Below are positions 8,086 to 16,078 of a DNA stretch of 16,837 nt, piece by piece. The notes beneath the pieces were generated by a model. It saw nothing but the letters and a program-made list of their open reading frames with translations, had not been told where the DNA came from and did no database searches. The translations under genes were made by a program, and so were the position numbers. The stretch lies in assembly GCA_013330915.1 (NCBI GenBank), contig DUHK01000144.1, forward strand, positions 1,703-18,539, given 5' to 3'. This DNA is from Methanosphaera sp. (GTDB lineage: Archaea; Methanobacteriota; Methanobacteria; Methanobacteriales; Methanobacteriaceae). The first letter of the stretch is position 1; the number at the start of each line of letters is the position of its first letter.

Positions 8086-9478
8086 AATATGCATTTTTAT
8101 CATTTAATAATGTAGGTATCGTCTTTATAAATATCTTTATATCCAGTAAAACGGACCAGTTTTCCACGTAATATATGTCGTATTCAATTCTTTTAACTAT
8201 GGAAGTGTTGCCACGATATCCGTTAATCTGAGCCCAACCAGTCATCCCCGGTTTTACGTGATGTTTAATCATGTATTTTGGTACGGATTCCTTGAATTTG
8301 TTAACAAAATATGGACGTTCAGGTCTTGGACCAATGAGACTCATATCCCCTTTGAAGATGTTGTAAAACTGAGGCAATTCATCAATACTGTATTTTCTTA
8401 TGATTTTTCCTATTCTTGTTATTCTAGGATCATTCTCTTTGGTCCATACCTTATCGTCAATATATTCATTTTCTGAGGACATGCTTCTGAATTTATATAT
8501 CATGAATGGTTTTCCATCTTCCCCAACACGTTCCTGACTGTATATGATTGGTCCCTTGGATGTTGTCTTAACCAAAATTGCCACAATCAACAATAGAGGA
8601 GATATGATTATTGATGTTATAACCACAAACAATACGTCGAATATTCTTTTAAACATTCTGTTGTAGGATATGTCCAATGGCAGATATCTGGCACTTATCA
8701 AAGGGATGTTATCCAAAAGTTCAATATTAGGTCTTGCCGTCAGATACCTGTAATAATCCGGCACTATATCTGCACGAACACCATTCTTTTCACATACATC
8801 CATTAAAGATTCAAGTGCCTTGTAATGACGTGGAGCTATACTGAGAATAACCCTGTCCACTATTTCTTTGGATTCAAGAATATCGTTTAAATCATCCACT
8901 TTACCAATTATGTCTATTCCATGAACAGTTCCCTCTTTTTTATCATCCAAAAAGCCTATTACCTTGTATCCCAGATATGAATTTTCCCTGATTGTGTCAA
9001 CCAGGTTTTCACCTACTTCACCTGCACCGACAATCAGCACGTACTTTATGTTGAATCCTTTTGAACGCATTGACCTTAAGAAGTATCTTACCATTGCACG
9101 TTCCAATATGGCAATTGTTGTGTTAATTATTAAGAAGCATATCAGAAAGTTTATTGAAATGTGTAAAATGTTTAATGAATTGAGTATTGCCAGTAATATG
9201 CATTCTGATAGATTGGCCTGACCTATAGCATACGCTGCCGAAAAACTTGACCTGTCTGTTCTTTTTGGAGTATATAATGAAAAAATGTTAAAGAAAAAGA
9301 CATAACTTGGAATCAATATTATGAAAAAGATCAACAATTCCTCAAAATTGCCAAAAAAACCTATTGACGCAATTTTTTTTGATAATGGAAAACAAATAAA
9401 AATTGTTGAAAACAATACTACAACTATATCAAAAAATACATTTAATACATTGAATAATTGTTGATTTTCTCTAATCAT
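8084..9478 (-). CDS. Polyprenyl-phosphate sugar-1-phosphate transferase (WbaP/exopolysaccharide initiating type)
   Basis: A membrane phosphoglycosyltransferase that moves a sugar-1-phosphate from a UDP-sugar to a polyprenyl phosphate (in an archaeon presumably dolichyl phosphate), starting a lipid-linked glycan on the cytoplasmic face. Four hydrophobic helices fill about residues 9-130. A Rossmann-like domain follows with G151-A-G153-E-V-G156. A membrane-entering helix is at about 283-305, followed by the catalytic bacterial sugar-transferase domain. This holds K-F-R-S-M, the catalytic pair D366-E367 in S-I-D-E-L-P-Q, G-P-R-P-E, and P-G-M-T-G-W-A-Q. The layout and 464-residue length match the full-length WbaP/exopolysaccharide family. 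The sugar (glucose, galactose or other) cannot be read from the sequence. The RBS is weak (GTGGT). A possible own promoter lies in the 59-base gap upstream. It heads a tight GT-C/ugd group. Confidence 0.92.
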   Translation of the reverse strand: MIRENQQLFNVLNVFFDIVVVLFSTIFICFPLSKKIASIGFFGNFEELLIFFIILIPSYVFFFNIFSLYTPKRTDRSSFSAAYAIGQANLSECILLAILNSLNILHISINFLICFLIINTTIAILERAMVRYFLRSMRSKGFNIKYVLIVGAGEVGENLVDTIRENSYLGYKVIGFLDDKKEGTVHGIDIIGKVDDLNDILESKEIVDRVILSIAPRHYKALESLMDVCEKNGVRADIVPDYYRYLTARPNIELLDNIPLISARYLPLDISYNRMFKRIFDVLFVVITSIIISPLLLIVAILVKTTSKGPIIYSQERVGEDGKPFMIYKFRSMSSENEYIDDKVWTKENDPRITRIGKIIRKYSIDELPQFYNIFKGDMSLIGPRPERPYFVNKFKESVPKYMIKHHVKPGMTGWAQINGYRGNTSIVKRIEYDIYYVENWSVLLDIKIFIKTIPTLLNDKNAY

Positions 9479-9518
9479 AATACCACGTTGTAATATTAAT
9501 TGTTATGTTATTCATATC

Positions 9519-9532
9519 ATAAATATTTAAAA
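9519..9532 (-). promoter_or_regulatory. Putative TATA box for the sugar-transferase/GT-C/ugd group
   Basis: On the minus strand TTTAAATATTTATG follows directly after the stop of the upstream GT2 gene, about 40 bases before the sugar-transferase ATG. A start about 25 bases downstream would give a leader near 20 bases. Gaps between neighbouring genes are otherwise short, so this 59-base gap is a reasonable internal promoter site. Confidence 0.4.
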
Positions 9533-9537
9533 GAAGA

Positions 9538-10413
9538 TTAAATGTGTAATAACTTCTTAATGTTTAAGATAAACAATTTAACATAGTAAAGTCCCCAAAT
9601 ACTTATGTATGTTATTATGTTTATTGGAAGGGAATCGTCTTTTTTATAGTGTTTGTTGTAGAATATTTCCATTGATTTATGAAATTCGTATAGTAAACGC
9701 TTGTTTTTACCGCTTGCTCCCTTGTAATGAGTTATGTCATACTTACCATAGTAGTAAACATCATACCCCATCTCCTTGATTTTATAGCACAGGTCTATGT
9801 CTTCACCATACATGAAATATGATTCGTCAAGTCCGTTGCACTTTTTCATTAAGTTTGAATCTATTAACATGAATGCTCCGACTACACAATCAACGGGATA
9901 TGTTCCATTATCATCCAAATAGGAGAGGTTATATTGGTTAAATCTTTTACTGTTTGGAAATAGTTTTGAAAGTCCGGACATCCTATAAAATGACACCTCA
10001 AATGTTGGAAATGAACGTCTGCATGCCTTATCCAGTGTACCGTCAGGTAAAACCACCTTACATCCAACTATTCCAACGTTAGGCCTAGATTTAATGAAAT
10101 TTAATGATTCGTTGATCGTTTGACTGTTAACTATGACATCACTATTCAAAAGAAGAATGTAGTCTCCTGCGGATTTTTTGAAGGCTAAGTTATTGGCTAC
10201 TGCAAAACCGTCATTGTTATCGTTTTCGATGAATTTTACCAGAGAATAATCTTTAAAATCTTCAACCAGTTTCTCCAAACTACCATCACCGGAATGATTG
10301 TCTACTACAAAGACCTCGTAATCTATATCCTTAACCGTGTCCAATACAGATTCTATGCTTTGTCTGGTTAAATCATATGTCCTGTAATTAACTATAATTA
10401 TTGATAAGTCCAT
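9538..10413 (-). CDS. GT2 family glycosyltransferase, rhamnosyltransferase-like
   Basis: An inverting GT-A glycosyltransferase that adds one sugar to the growing lipid-linked glycan in the cytoplasm. It opens with the nucleotide-binding strand S-I-I-I-V-N-Y and has V-V-D-N-H-S near residue 37. The metal-binding motif is N90-S91-D92, a variant of D-x-D. The acceptor-side motif M-Y-G-E-D-I-D-L-C-Y supplies the expected catalytic acid residues. The stretch C-R-R-S-F-P-T-F resembles the WbbL-like rhamnosyltransferase branch, but no rhamnose-synthesis genes are in the window, so the donor is unknown. A hydrophobic segment near residues 268-285 may tether it to the membrane. A GGGTG RBS at 10422-10426, overlapping the stop of the gene before it, lies about eight bases before the ATG, so the two GT2 genes are likely coupled. 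Confidence 0.9.
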   Translation of the reverse strand: MDLSIIIVNYRTYDLTRQSIESVLDTVKDIDYEVFVVDNHSGDGSLEKLVEDFKDYSLVKFIENDNNDGFAVANNLAFKKSAGDYILLLNSDVIVNSQTINESLNFIKSRPNVGIVGCKVVLPDGTLDKACRRSFPTFEVSFYRMSGLSKLFPNSKRFNQYNLSYLDDNGTYPVDCVVGAFMLIDSNLMKKCNGLDESYFMYGEDIDLCYKIKEMGYDVYYYGKYDITHYKGASGKNKRLLYEFHKSMEIFYNKHYKKDDSLPINIITYISIWGLYYVKLFILNIKKLLHI

Positions 10414-10425
10414 AAAAAAACACCC

Positions 10426-11382
10426 TTATTTTAAAAAGGTTATTGTATTCTTAATCAGTTCCCATTCTATTTTTAAAGAATTGACAAGAGGGGTTTTAGA
10501 TTTGTTAAGTTTTCCTCTTGTTGCAAAACCTTCTTTTATTCCTGATAAATATTCGTTGCCGAGATTTTTTCTATAAAAGAACATGTATTTAATTAGTATG
10601 CCGATTGCTATGAAGATGAAGTTACATATTTTCATCCATAATGCCATGTTTTTATGTATTAAATAGATGTTGTTTCTGGCAGATATTTTTACCTTGAATG
10701 CATTGTAACGTGATCCTGTTGTTGCACTGCCGTGATGGTACACAATTGCCCCGGAAGAATAGTATGACTTGAAACCGGCCAGTCTTGCCCTGAAGCTCAA
10801 GTCCATATCCTCAACATAGCTTTCAAAATTCTCATCAAAAAGACCTATTTTTTCGAATACTGACATTCTATATAATGCGGCCCCCGCACATGCACTGAAT
10901 ACTTCTTCATCTGATGGATATTGATTTATGTTCTTATTATATCCTCTGCGTTTACTCCAACCGAGTATGGTGTATTGATCCCCCACATCGTCCAAAAGAT
11001 TTTGGTTGTGGTATTGTATCATCTTGGAGGATACTGAAAATATGTTTGGAGACCTGTTGATTGTTTGAACAAGATTATGGATGGTATCATCCTTAATGAC
11101 TGTGTCGTTGTTTAATAAAAAGACATATTCTGTTTTGACCATCCGTATACCCTGATTAACTGCATAGGCAAATCCTTTGTTTGTTGTATTTTCTATTAAA
11201 GTTATTTCAGGATAATTTTCTTTAATAAAAACAGCACTATCATCCTGTGATGCATTGTCAACAATGATGACCTGATTTAATGATATTGAATCAGTTAATG
11301 AAATTAGAAGATTGTTTAATAATTCCCTGTTATTGTAATTTGGAATAACTACTGTCACTAAAGAATCAAAACTGAATTTCAT
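10426..11382 (-). CDS. GT2 family glycosyltransferase
   Basis: A second single-domain GT-A enzyme, 318 residues from the preferred start. It shows V-V-I-P-N-Y-N near the N terminus and I-V-D-N-A-S-Q-D-D. Its metal-binding motif is N-N-D with the aspartate at residue 93, and E-D-M-D-L-S-F-R-A-R is the catalytic acid region. A hydrophobic stretch near residues 245-265 suggests membrane association. It belongs to the same broad branch as its downstream neighbour, but the two are clearly different proteins and probably make different linkages. Start: an in-frame ATG at 11394 would itself form part of the GGTG RBS. ATG 11382 lies six bases past that RBS and begins with M-K-F-S-F, so it is preferred. 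The donor sugar is unknown. It follows the ABC ATPase across a T-rich gap. Confidence 0.9.
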   Translation of the reverse strand: MKFSFDSLVTVVIPNYNNRELLNNLLISLTDSISLNQVIIVDNASQDDSAVFIKENYPEITLIENTTNKGFAYAVNQGIRMVKTEYVFLLNNDTVIKDDTIHNLVQTINRSPNIFSVSSKMIQYHNQNLLDDVGDQYTILGWSKRRGYNKNINQYPSDEEVFSACAGAALYRMSVFEKIGLFDENFESYVEDMDLSFRARLAGFKSYYSSGAIVYHHGSATTGSRYNAFKVKISARNNIYLIHKNMALWMKICNFIFIAIGILIKYMFFYRKNLGNEYLSGIKEGFATRGKLNKSKTPLVNSLKIEWELIKNTITFLK

Positions 11383-11388
11383 CAAACA

Positions 11389-11392
11389 CACC
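11389..11392 (-). promoter_or_regulatory. RBS GGTG deciding the GT2 start
   Basis: GGTG on the minus strand sits six bases before ATG 11382. The alternative ATG at 11394 overlaps it and has only a T-rich sequence upstream. Confidence 0.55.
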
Positions 11393-11401
11393 ATAATAAA
11401 T

Positions 11402-11422
11402 AATAAAAAAAAAGAAAAAAAG
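11402..11422 (-). terminator. T-rich tract after the ABC ATPase gene, possible archaeal terminator
   Basis: Directly past the ATPase stop, the minus strand reads C, seven T, C, nine T, then ATTA. Long T tracts alone can terminate archaeal RNA polymerase, and no hairpin is needed. The next gene starts about 20 bases later without a clear promoter, so this may be partial attenuation rather than full termination. Confidence 0.4.
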
Positions 11423-12166
11423 TTATAAATTTCTTACATAAGCTTCATACTGGTCACATATCTCATTTACTTCTCCGGAAGCGATAATGGAACCTTTATG
11501 TAACCATATGGCCTTGTCGCATAAGCTTCTTACCTGACTTACGGAGTGGGATACAAATAACATTGATGCCTCCGACATCATGTTATGCATTCTGTCACGA
11601 CATTTTGCTTGAAAAGACATGTCCCCTACAGATAGAACCTCGTCTAAAATCAAAATATCCGGATTTATGGAGGTTGCTATTGCAAAACCCAGCCTTGATC
11701 TCATACCTGATGAATAGTTTTTTACAGGAACATCAATAAATTCCTCAAGTTCTGAAAAATCAACTATATCATCGAATTTTTTATCCATTTCAGCCCGTGA
11801 ATGACCTAATAACGCTCCATTTAAATAGATATTTTCTCTTCCAGTATAATTTATATCAAAACCTGCTCCTAATGCAAGTAATGGGGCAAGGGTACCGTTT
11901 ACTTTAACTGAACCTGTAGTTGGCCGTAGTACTCCAGAAATGATTTTTAAAAGAGTACTTTTTCCAGCACCGTTTAATCCCACAAAACCTACTTTTTCAC
12001 CCTGATATATTTTTAAAGAAACATTGTTTAGAGCCCAAAAAGATTGAAAACGTATTTCTCTTTTTATGAATTTAATTATAAATTCTTTTAAACTGTCTGT
12101 CCGTTCCTTGTTTAAATTAAATTCCATGCTCACATTATCTACTTCAATCACAGTATTTTTAGCCAT
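11423..12166 (-). CDS. ABC transporter ATPase for polysaccharide export (Wzt/TagH type, no C-terminal binding domain)
   Basis: The cytoplasmic ATPase of a two-part exporter that moves a lipid-linked glycan across the membrane. Walker A is G-L-N-G-A-G-K-S-T near residue 63, the signature motif is Y-S-S-G-M in V-K-N-Y-S-S-G-M, Walker B is I-L-I-L-D-E-V, and the switch histidine is in V-S-H-S. The distinctive L-G-A-G-F region before the signature is that of the O-antigen/teichoic-acid export class. At 247 residues it ends after the ATPase fold. It lacks the C-terminal carbohydrate-recognition domain of Wzt proteins such as those of E. coli O9a, and so resembles short forms such as KpsT. A GGGGAT RBS six bases before the ATG overlaps the stop of the permease gene, 11 bases away, so the pair is co-translated. 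Confidence 0.93.
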   Translation of the reverse strand: MAKNTVIEVDNVSMEFNLNKERTDSLKEFIIKFIKREIRFQSFWALNNVSLKIYQGEKVGFVGLNGAGKSTLLKIISGVLRPTTGSVKVNGTLAPLLALGAGFDINYTGRENIYLNGALLGHSRAEMDKKFDDIVDFSELEEFIDVPVKNYSSGMRSRLGFAIATSINPDILILDEVLSVGDMSFQAKCRDRMHNMMSEASMLFVSHSVSQVRSLCDKAIWLHKGSIIASGEVNEICDQYEAYVRNL

Positions 12167-12177
12167 GAATATCCCCT

Positions 12178-12963
12178 TTATACATATAATATGAATTTAT
12201 CTTGATATTTTTTCAATAAAGCTATTCCCACTACTAAAAAGACAATAGCTACAACTGTTGGAATTAGTATTTCCTGTACGCTATATAATTTTCCATAATA
12301 GAAACAATCCCTTACACAATTTAATAAATAAAACATCGGATTGAATGTCTGTATAAATTTAAACTTGGCAGGTAAAATCTCTGCAGGATAAAATATAGGT
12401 AACGCATACATCAATAGCAATGTAAATACACTATATAAATGTTCAACATCCCTGAAGAACACGTCCAATGTTCCTATTATAAGTCCTACACCAAATGCCA
12501 ATATCAATGTTACAAGTATAGGCAGGCTGGCAAAGATTATATAAATTGTAAAGTCCACATGTGTAACCAGCATAATTGCAAACAGCACAACTAAAGATAA
12601 CACATAAGTTACGAAATTTGATAAAACCGATGACAAAGCATAGAGATATTTTGGAACATAAATCGATTTCCATATACGGGCGGAACTGACCATACTTCTC
12701 ATAGCCTGTGATGATGAACCTACAAACAAGGAATAAATCAATTGTCCAGATAAATAGTATACCGGATAATTTTCTACCCTACGAAAGAGTGTAGAAAATA
12801 CAACAGTTAATACAATCATACGAAATAAAGGATCTAAAAAACTCCATAATACTCCTAAAACAGAATTACGATATTTGATTTTAATATCCTTTCTAACTAA
12901 TTCACTTAATAATGATTTATATTTATTAAAGTCATTAAGTCCTTTAATTTGAATTTCGTTCAT
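12178..12963 (-). CDS. ABC-2 type polysaccharide export permease (Wzm/TagG type)
   Basis: The membrane half of the glycan exporter; two copies are expected to pair with two copies of the adjacent ATPase. It is an ABC-2 membrane protein of 261 residues from the preferred start. An amphipathic N-terminal region contains D-I-K-I-K-Y-R-N-S-V-L-G, the conserved coupling segment of this family, followed by W-S-F-L-D-P. About six hydrophobic helices follow, with F-N-P-M near the start of the last part. The longer reading from a TTG at 12996 adds 11 residues without an RBS. ATG 12963 has GAGGA at 12971-12975, seven bases upstream, and is preferred. The gene starts a transport pair and has a possible promoter in the preceding 113-base gap. 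Confidence 0.92.
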   Translation of the reverse strand: MNEIQIKGLNDFNKYKSLLSELVRKDIKIKYRNSVLGVLWSFLDPLFRMIVLTVVFSTLFRRVENYPVYYLSGQLIYSLFVGSSSQAMRSMVSSARIWKSIYVPKYLYALSSVLSNFVTYVLSLVVLFAIMLVTHVDFTIYIIFASLPILVTLILAFGVGLIIGTLDVFFRDVEHLYSVFTLLLMYALPIFYPAEILPAKFKFIQTFNPMFYLLNCVRDCFYYGKLYSVQEILIPTVVAIVFLVVGIALLKKYQDKFILYV

Positions 12964-12970
12964 ATTTCTA

Positions 12971-12975
12971 TCCTC
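12971..12975 (-). promoter_or_regulatory. RBS GAGGA deciding the permease start
   Basis: GAGGA on the minus strand lies seven bases before ATG 12963. The longer in-frame reading from TTG 12996 has no comparable site. Confidence 0.55.
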
Positions 12976-13063
12976 ATAATTTATTTCAATAATCAAATCA
13001 TGTGAAAAAAAATTTGAAAATGTTGAAATAAAATTCTATTAATTAAGTCTATATTTTACAATA

Positions 13064-13078
13064 TTTTTATATATTTCT
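13064..13078 (-). promoter_or_regulatory. Putative TATA box for the ABC transporter pair
   Basis: The minus strand reads AGAAATATATAAAAA, with an A-rich BRE-like lead and a good TATA core. It overlaps the stop codon of the large glycosyltransferase gene. A start 25 bases on would give a leader of about 75 bases that includes a T8 run (complement of 13005-13012), which could instead end the upstream transcript. Confidence 0.45.
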
Positions 13079-15947
13079 ATAGATGTTGATTGAAGGATTC
13101 TATGAATTGTTTCACCCTGTCTTCATAGGTGTGTCCTGAAACATCAGCATTAACCTCTTTTGGATTTTTCAAATTTTCCTCGATAAGATTGTTTAATTCC
13201 TCCACACTGTTGTATGTGGCAACCCTTCCAGGGAATAATTCGTCCAATCCAGATACAGGGTCGGATATGATGAATGCACCACATGCCACACCGTCAAATA
13301 TCCTGTTGGATACGAAGCCTTTTTCCCTCATATCAGTCCAATGGTCATTAAGAAGTATTTTGCATGATGAATATGCCTGGTGCAACTGCTTGTTAGGAAT
13401 ATGTTCTCCCTTAATATATTTCTTATCGATTAATCCTTCCCAATCTGCCCCGTATACTGATAAATTATGAGTTGTAGGCAACAGATCCTTCAATATTTTT
13501 CTGTAAACCCTTCTTGAATTTCCTACAAACAAGAGTTCTGATTTGTACTTTTCATTGTATTCCCTGAAAAACTTGTTATTGTCGGTACATTGCCACATGC
13601 AATCAACAGGCACACTGAGCTTATCCTGCAATTGTTCTGTCCAGTATTTGGATGCGATAAATACATGATCATACAATTCATATTCATTTAATGAAACCAA
13701 ATCCGAATGGGATATGTTCCACATTATGTTGTGATGTTGAACCTTCGGTTTGTAGTTGGATAGTCCCCTAAGCACTATTACAATGTCACCTACAGAGTCT
13801 GTTGAATCATTCCATTCACTGAGCATTTGAATTTTTACCAGGTAGCCATTCTTTTCGAACTCCTCTTTAAGTCCTTCTGCAACGTAAAAATCTCCCCACT
13901 TATGGATTTCGTTCCATGAAGGTACTGGTGTTTTAATGATTATCTTAGGTTTTTCATAGTAGTTTATTAAAACTTCCCTGAGTGTTTGTGCCCTGTGTCT
14001 GTAAGTATGATTTGCCAGAACAATTTCCTGTAAGGCCTTTATTTTTGCTTCCCTTTCATCGGAATTAATAAGATAGTAATTGAGAATGTCTGTTAACTCC
14101 TCTTGAGAGTGGTATTCCGGAATTTGTCCGTTGAAAACTTCATTGTTTCCCTTTGTACCATTTGTTACTACAAGTTTTCCTGAGGCCAATGCATCGAAAA
14201 CTCTGCTGTTTACTGAACCCCATTCCTTAGTTACATGGTTTGCATCATCCACCACTATTTTACATGATGAATATACTGTTGGCATGTCTGCATAATGTAC
14301 AAATCCCTTGTAATATTTTGAGAATTTGGATATTTTATTCCAGTTTGCCCCATATAAATTGAATTTATAATCAAGCAAATCAGGATTTAGGAAATCTATG
14401 ATTTCTCTCTTTGCATCCCAGTAACTTCCAGTGAAACAGTAGTCACAAAGAAATTCCTCTGAACTTGGAACATATTCATTAAACATCAGTGTATCTGATG
14501 CTAAAGGATAATATACTGCGTTTCTACCCGTATTTTCCTTGATATAATCACAGGCCAGCTGACTGCTCGCAAATATCAGGTCGTATTTTTTAAAGGAAGG
14601 GTTGGATATCCATCGTTGGAACCAGTTTCTTAGCCAGGCAATTTTAACCAGTAATCCATTGTTGCATTTGACTTTTGTTAAATCGTATGCATCAAGTAAT
14701 GATATTAAAACGTCCACATCATCATCAACGTAATACCAGTCCCGCTGACCCTTGGATTTTCTCCTGGATTGATATTTGATGTTCCACCCATACTCTTCCA
14801 ACTGTTTTGCAAGTGTTAATGCGGTGAAATAATCTCCGGCAGTTGTGTTTTCATCAGATTGTGTGACTACAAATGAAACTGTTAAACTTTTATCTGAAAA
14901 TATATGGTTACAATTGATTTTGTCATTTAACAATTCTTTTCTTAACCATTTGTTCCATCTTTTTATGAAAATACGCTGATTATTAAGTCTTCTATCCCTT
15001 ACTTCATGTTTATTGTTTTTTTCCTGAGTTCCAAATTCATAATGATATAAAATGGATTTTGGATTATAAATGTTTTTATATCCTGCCTTGTGTAATTTTA
15101 GACATAAATCAACATCTTCATAACCGTAAATGTACTTTTCATCAAATCCTCCCACTTCCAGATAAGTGGATTTCTTTATGAGCATGCATGCTGCAGTTAC
15201 CGCGATGATCTGTTCATCTTCCGTTTTGTTTAAAACATCCACATATTCTTCGGCATTGTCCCTGTTGAAAGGTTTTATGTAACCGTCACCCTCTTTGAAT
15301 ATGATTCCAGAATGTTGAATTGTGTATGATTTTTCCCTGTTTATCTTTGAAGAATCACAATCCGGATAAATCAGTTTTGAACCTACTGCACCTACTTTTT
15401 CGTTGGACAACATGCTCTCCATTAAATGATTTAACCAGCCATCCAGTGGTTTTGTATCGTTGTTTAAAAATACCAGGTAGTCTCCCCTTGCGATTTCCAC
15501 CCCTTGATTGTTTGCATGTGAAAAGGTTTCGTTGTCTTCATTTTTTATAAGTGTGATTGGAAGATTTTGGTAGCTGTTGATTATATTAAGGGAATCGTCT
15601 TGAGAATGATTGTCAACGATGATTATCTCATAATCAAGATGTGTCGTTTCATCAATGACATCCAACAAACGAGACAAATGAGAAGCACCATTTCTGTTTA
15701 CTATGATTATGGATACTAAGGGAGCGTTATCCATTGTGGGAATCAGGTTATTTTCGTTGTCTTGCCTGATTAGATTGATGATTCTTTGTTTTTCTTCATC
15801 AGTCAAATGACGTTTTTTCCTAAGAATCTCCTTAACATTCGCCTTTAACTTTTCAGTATAAATACCCTTTGCATCAACCATTTTGTGTTTGATGGTTCTT
15901 GCCTTGTTAAATCCTTTGGTATTGCGAATTGATTCCGGTACTCTCAT
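13077..15947 (-). CDS. Three-module glycosyltransferase: GT2 plus two tandem CgeB-like GT-B domains
   Basis: A 956-residue cytosolic protein with three predicted sugar-transfer modules. Residues 1-75 are a basic/helical lead. Residues about 78-335 are a GT2 (GT-A) domain with S-I-I-I-V-N-R-N, metal-binding N162-N163-D164 and Y-G-Y-E-D-V-D-L. Residues about 355-660 and 664-956 are two related GT-B-like domains of the CgeB/YkvP-like (Glyco_trans_1_2) kind. Each contains a Y-G-A-(N/D)-W segment, a Y-S-S-C-K segment and a nucleotide-sugar site (R-V-F-D-A-L-A-S-G in the first, R-I-F-D-G-V-A-C-G in the second). The two halves are evidently an internal duplication, now well diverged. A GGGAGG RBS seven bases before the ATG makes the start firm. 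It probably builds a repeating part of the glycan exported by the neighbouring ABC pair. Donors and linkages are unknown. The frame is intact throughout. Confidence 0.9.
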   Translation of the reverse strand: MRVPESIRNTKGFNKARTIKHKMVDAKGIYTEKLKANVKEILRKKRHLTDEEKQRIINLIRQDNENNLIPTMDNAPLVSIIIVNRNGASHLSRLLDVIDETTHLDYEIIIVDNHSQDDSLNIINSYQNLPITLIKNEDNETFSHANNQGVEIARGDYLVFLNNDTKPLDGWLNHLMESMLSNEKVGAVGSKLIYPDCDSSKINREKSYTIQHSGIIFKEGDGYIKPFNRDNAEEYVDVLNKTEDEQIIAVTAACMLIKKSTYLEVGGFDEKYIYGYEDVDLCLKLHKAGYKNIYNPKSILYHYEFGTQEKNNKHEVRDRRLNNQRIFIKRWNKWLRKELLNDKINCNHIFSDKSLTVSFVVTQSDENTTAGDYFTALTLAKQLEEYGWNIKYQSRRKSKGQRDWYYVDDDVDVLISLLDAYDLTKVKCNNGLLVKIAWLRNWFQRWISNPSFKKYDLIFASSQLACDYIKENTGRNAVYYPLASDTLMFNEYVPSSEEFLCDYCFTGSYWDAKREIIDFLNPDLLDYKFNLYGANWNKISKFSKYYKGFVHYADMPTVYSSCKIVVDDANHVTKEWGSVNSRVFDALASGKLVVTNGTKGNNEVFNGQIPEYHSQEELTDILNYYLINSDEREAKIKALQEIVLANHTYRHRAQTLREVLINYYEKPKIIIKTPVPSWNEIHKWGDFYVAEGLKEEFEKNGYLVKIQMLSEWNDSTDSVGDIVIVLRGLSNYKPKVQHHNIMWNISHSDLVSLNEYELYDHVFIASKYWTEQLQDKLSVPVDCMWQCTDNNKFFREYNEKYKSELLFVGNSRRVYRKILKDLLPTTHNLSVYGADWEGLIDKKYIKGEHIPNKQLHQAYSSCKILLNDHWTDMREKGFVSNRIFDGVACGAFIISDPVSGLDELFPGRVATYNSVEELNNLIEENLKNPKEVNADVSGHTYEDRVKQFIESFNQHL

Positions 15948-15954
15948 TTTAATT

Positions 15955-15960
15955 CCTCCC
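15955..15960 (-). promoter_or_regulatory. RBS GGGAGG of the large glycosyltransferase
   Basis: A near-perfect Shine-Dalgarno sequence seven bases before the ATG at 15947. It is one of the two strongest in the window and fits an efficiently translated first gene of the cluster. Confidence 0.7.
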
Positions 15961-16020
15961 TTATCTTATTATATATATCTTGTTTTTATTAGTAAAAAAA
16001 ATTTTCATAAATAGAATATG

Positions 16021-16031
16021 ATTTATAATTT
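16021..16031 (+). promoter_or_regulatory. Putative TATA box for the DUF4012-like gene in a divergent promoter region
   Basis: ATTTATAATTT lies about 50 bases before the preferred ATG. A start near 16051 would give a leader of about 28 bases containing the RBS. The sequence is nearly symmetric, so it could also serve the divergent glycosyltransferase gene. The 116-base region is AT-rich throughout and has no other clear signal. Confidence 0.35.
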
Positions 16032-16078
16032 AAAATATAGATTATTAAATATCAAATAAAAACATGAAAGGTTTTAAT

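Noticed and set aside
13129..13470. 113-codon plus-strand frame opposite the large glycosyltransferase
   Set aside because: It lies wholly inside a conserved CgeB-like domain on the other strand, with no promoter or RBS and a composition of a reverse-frame shadow.
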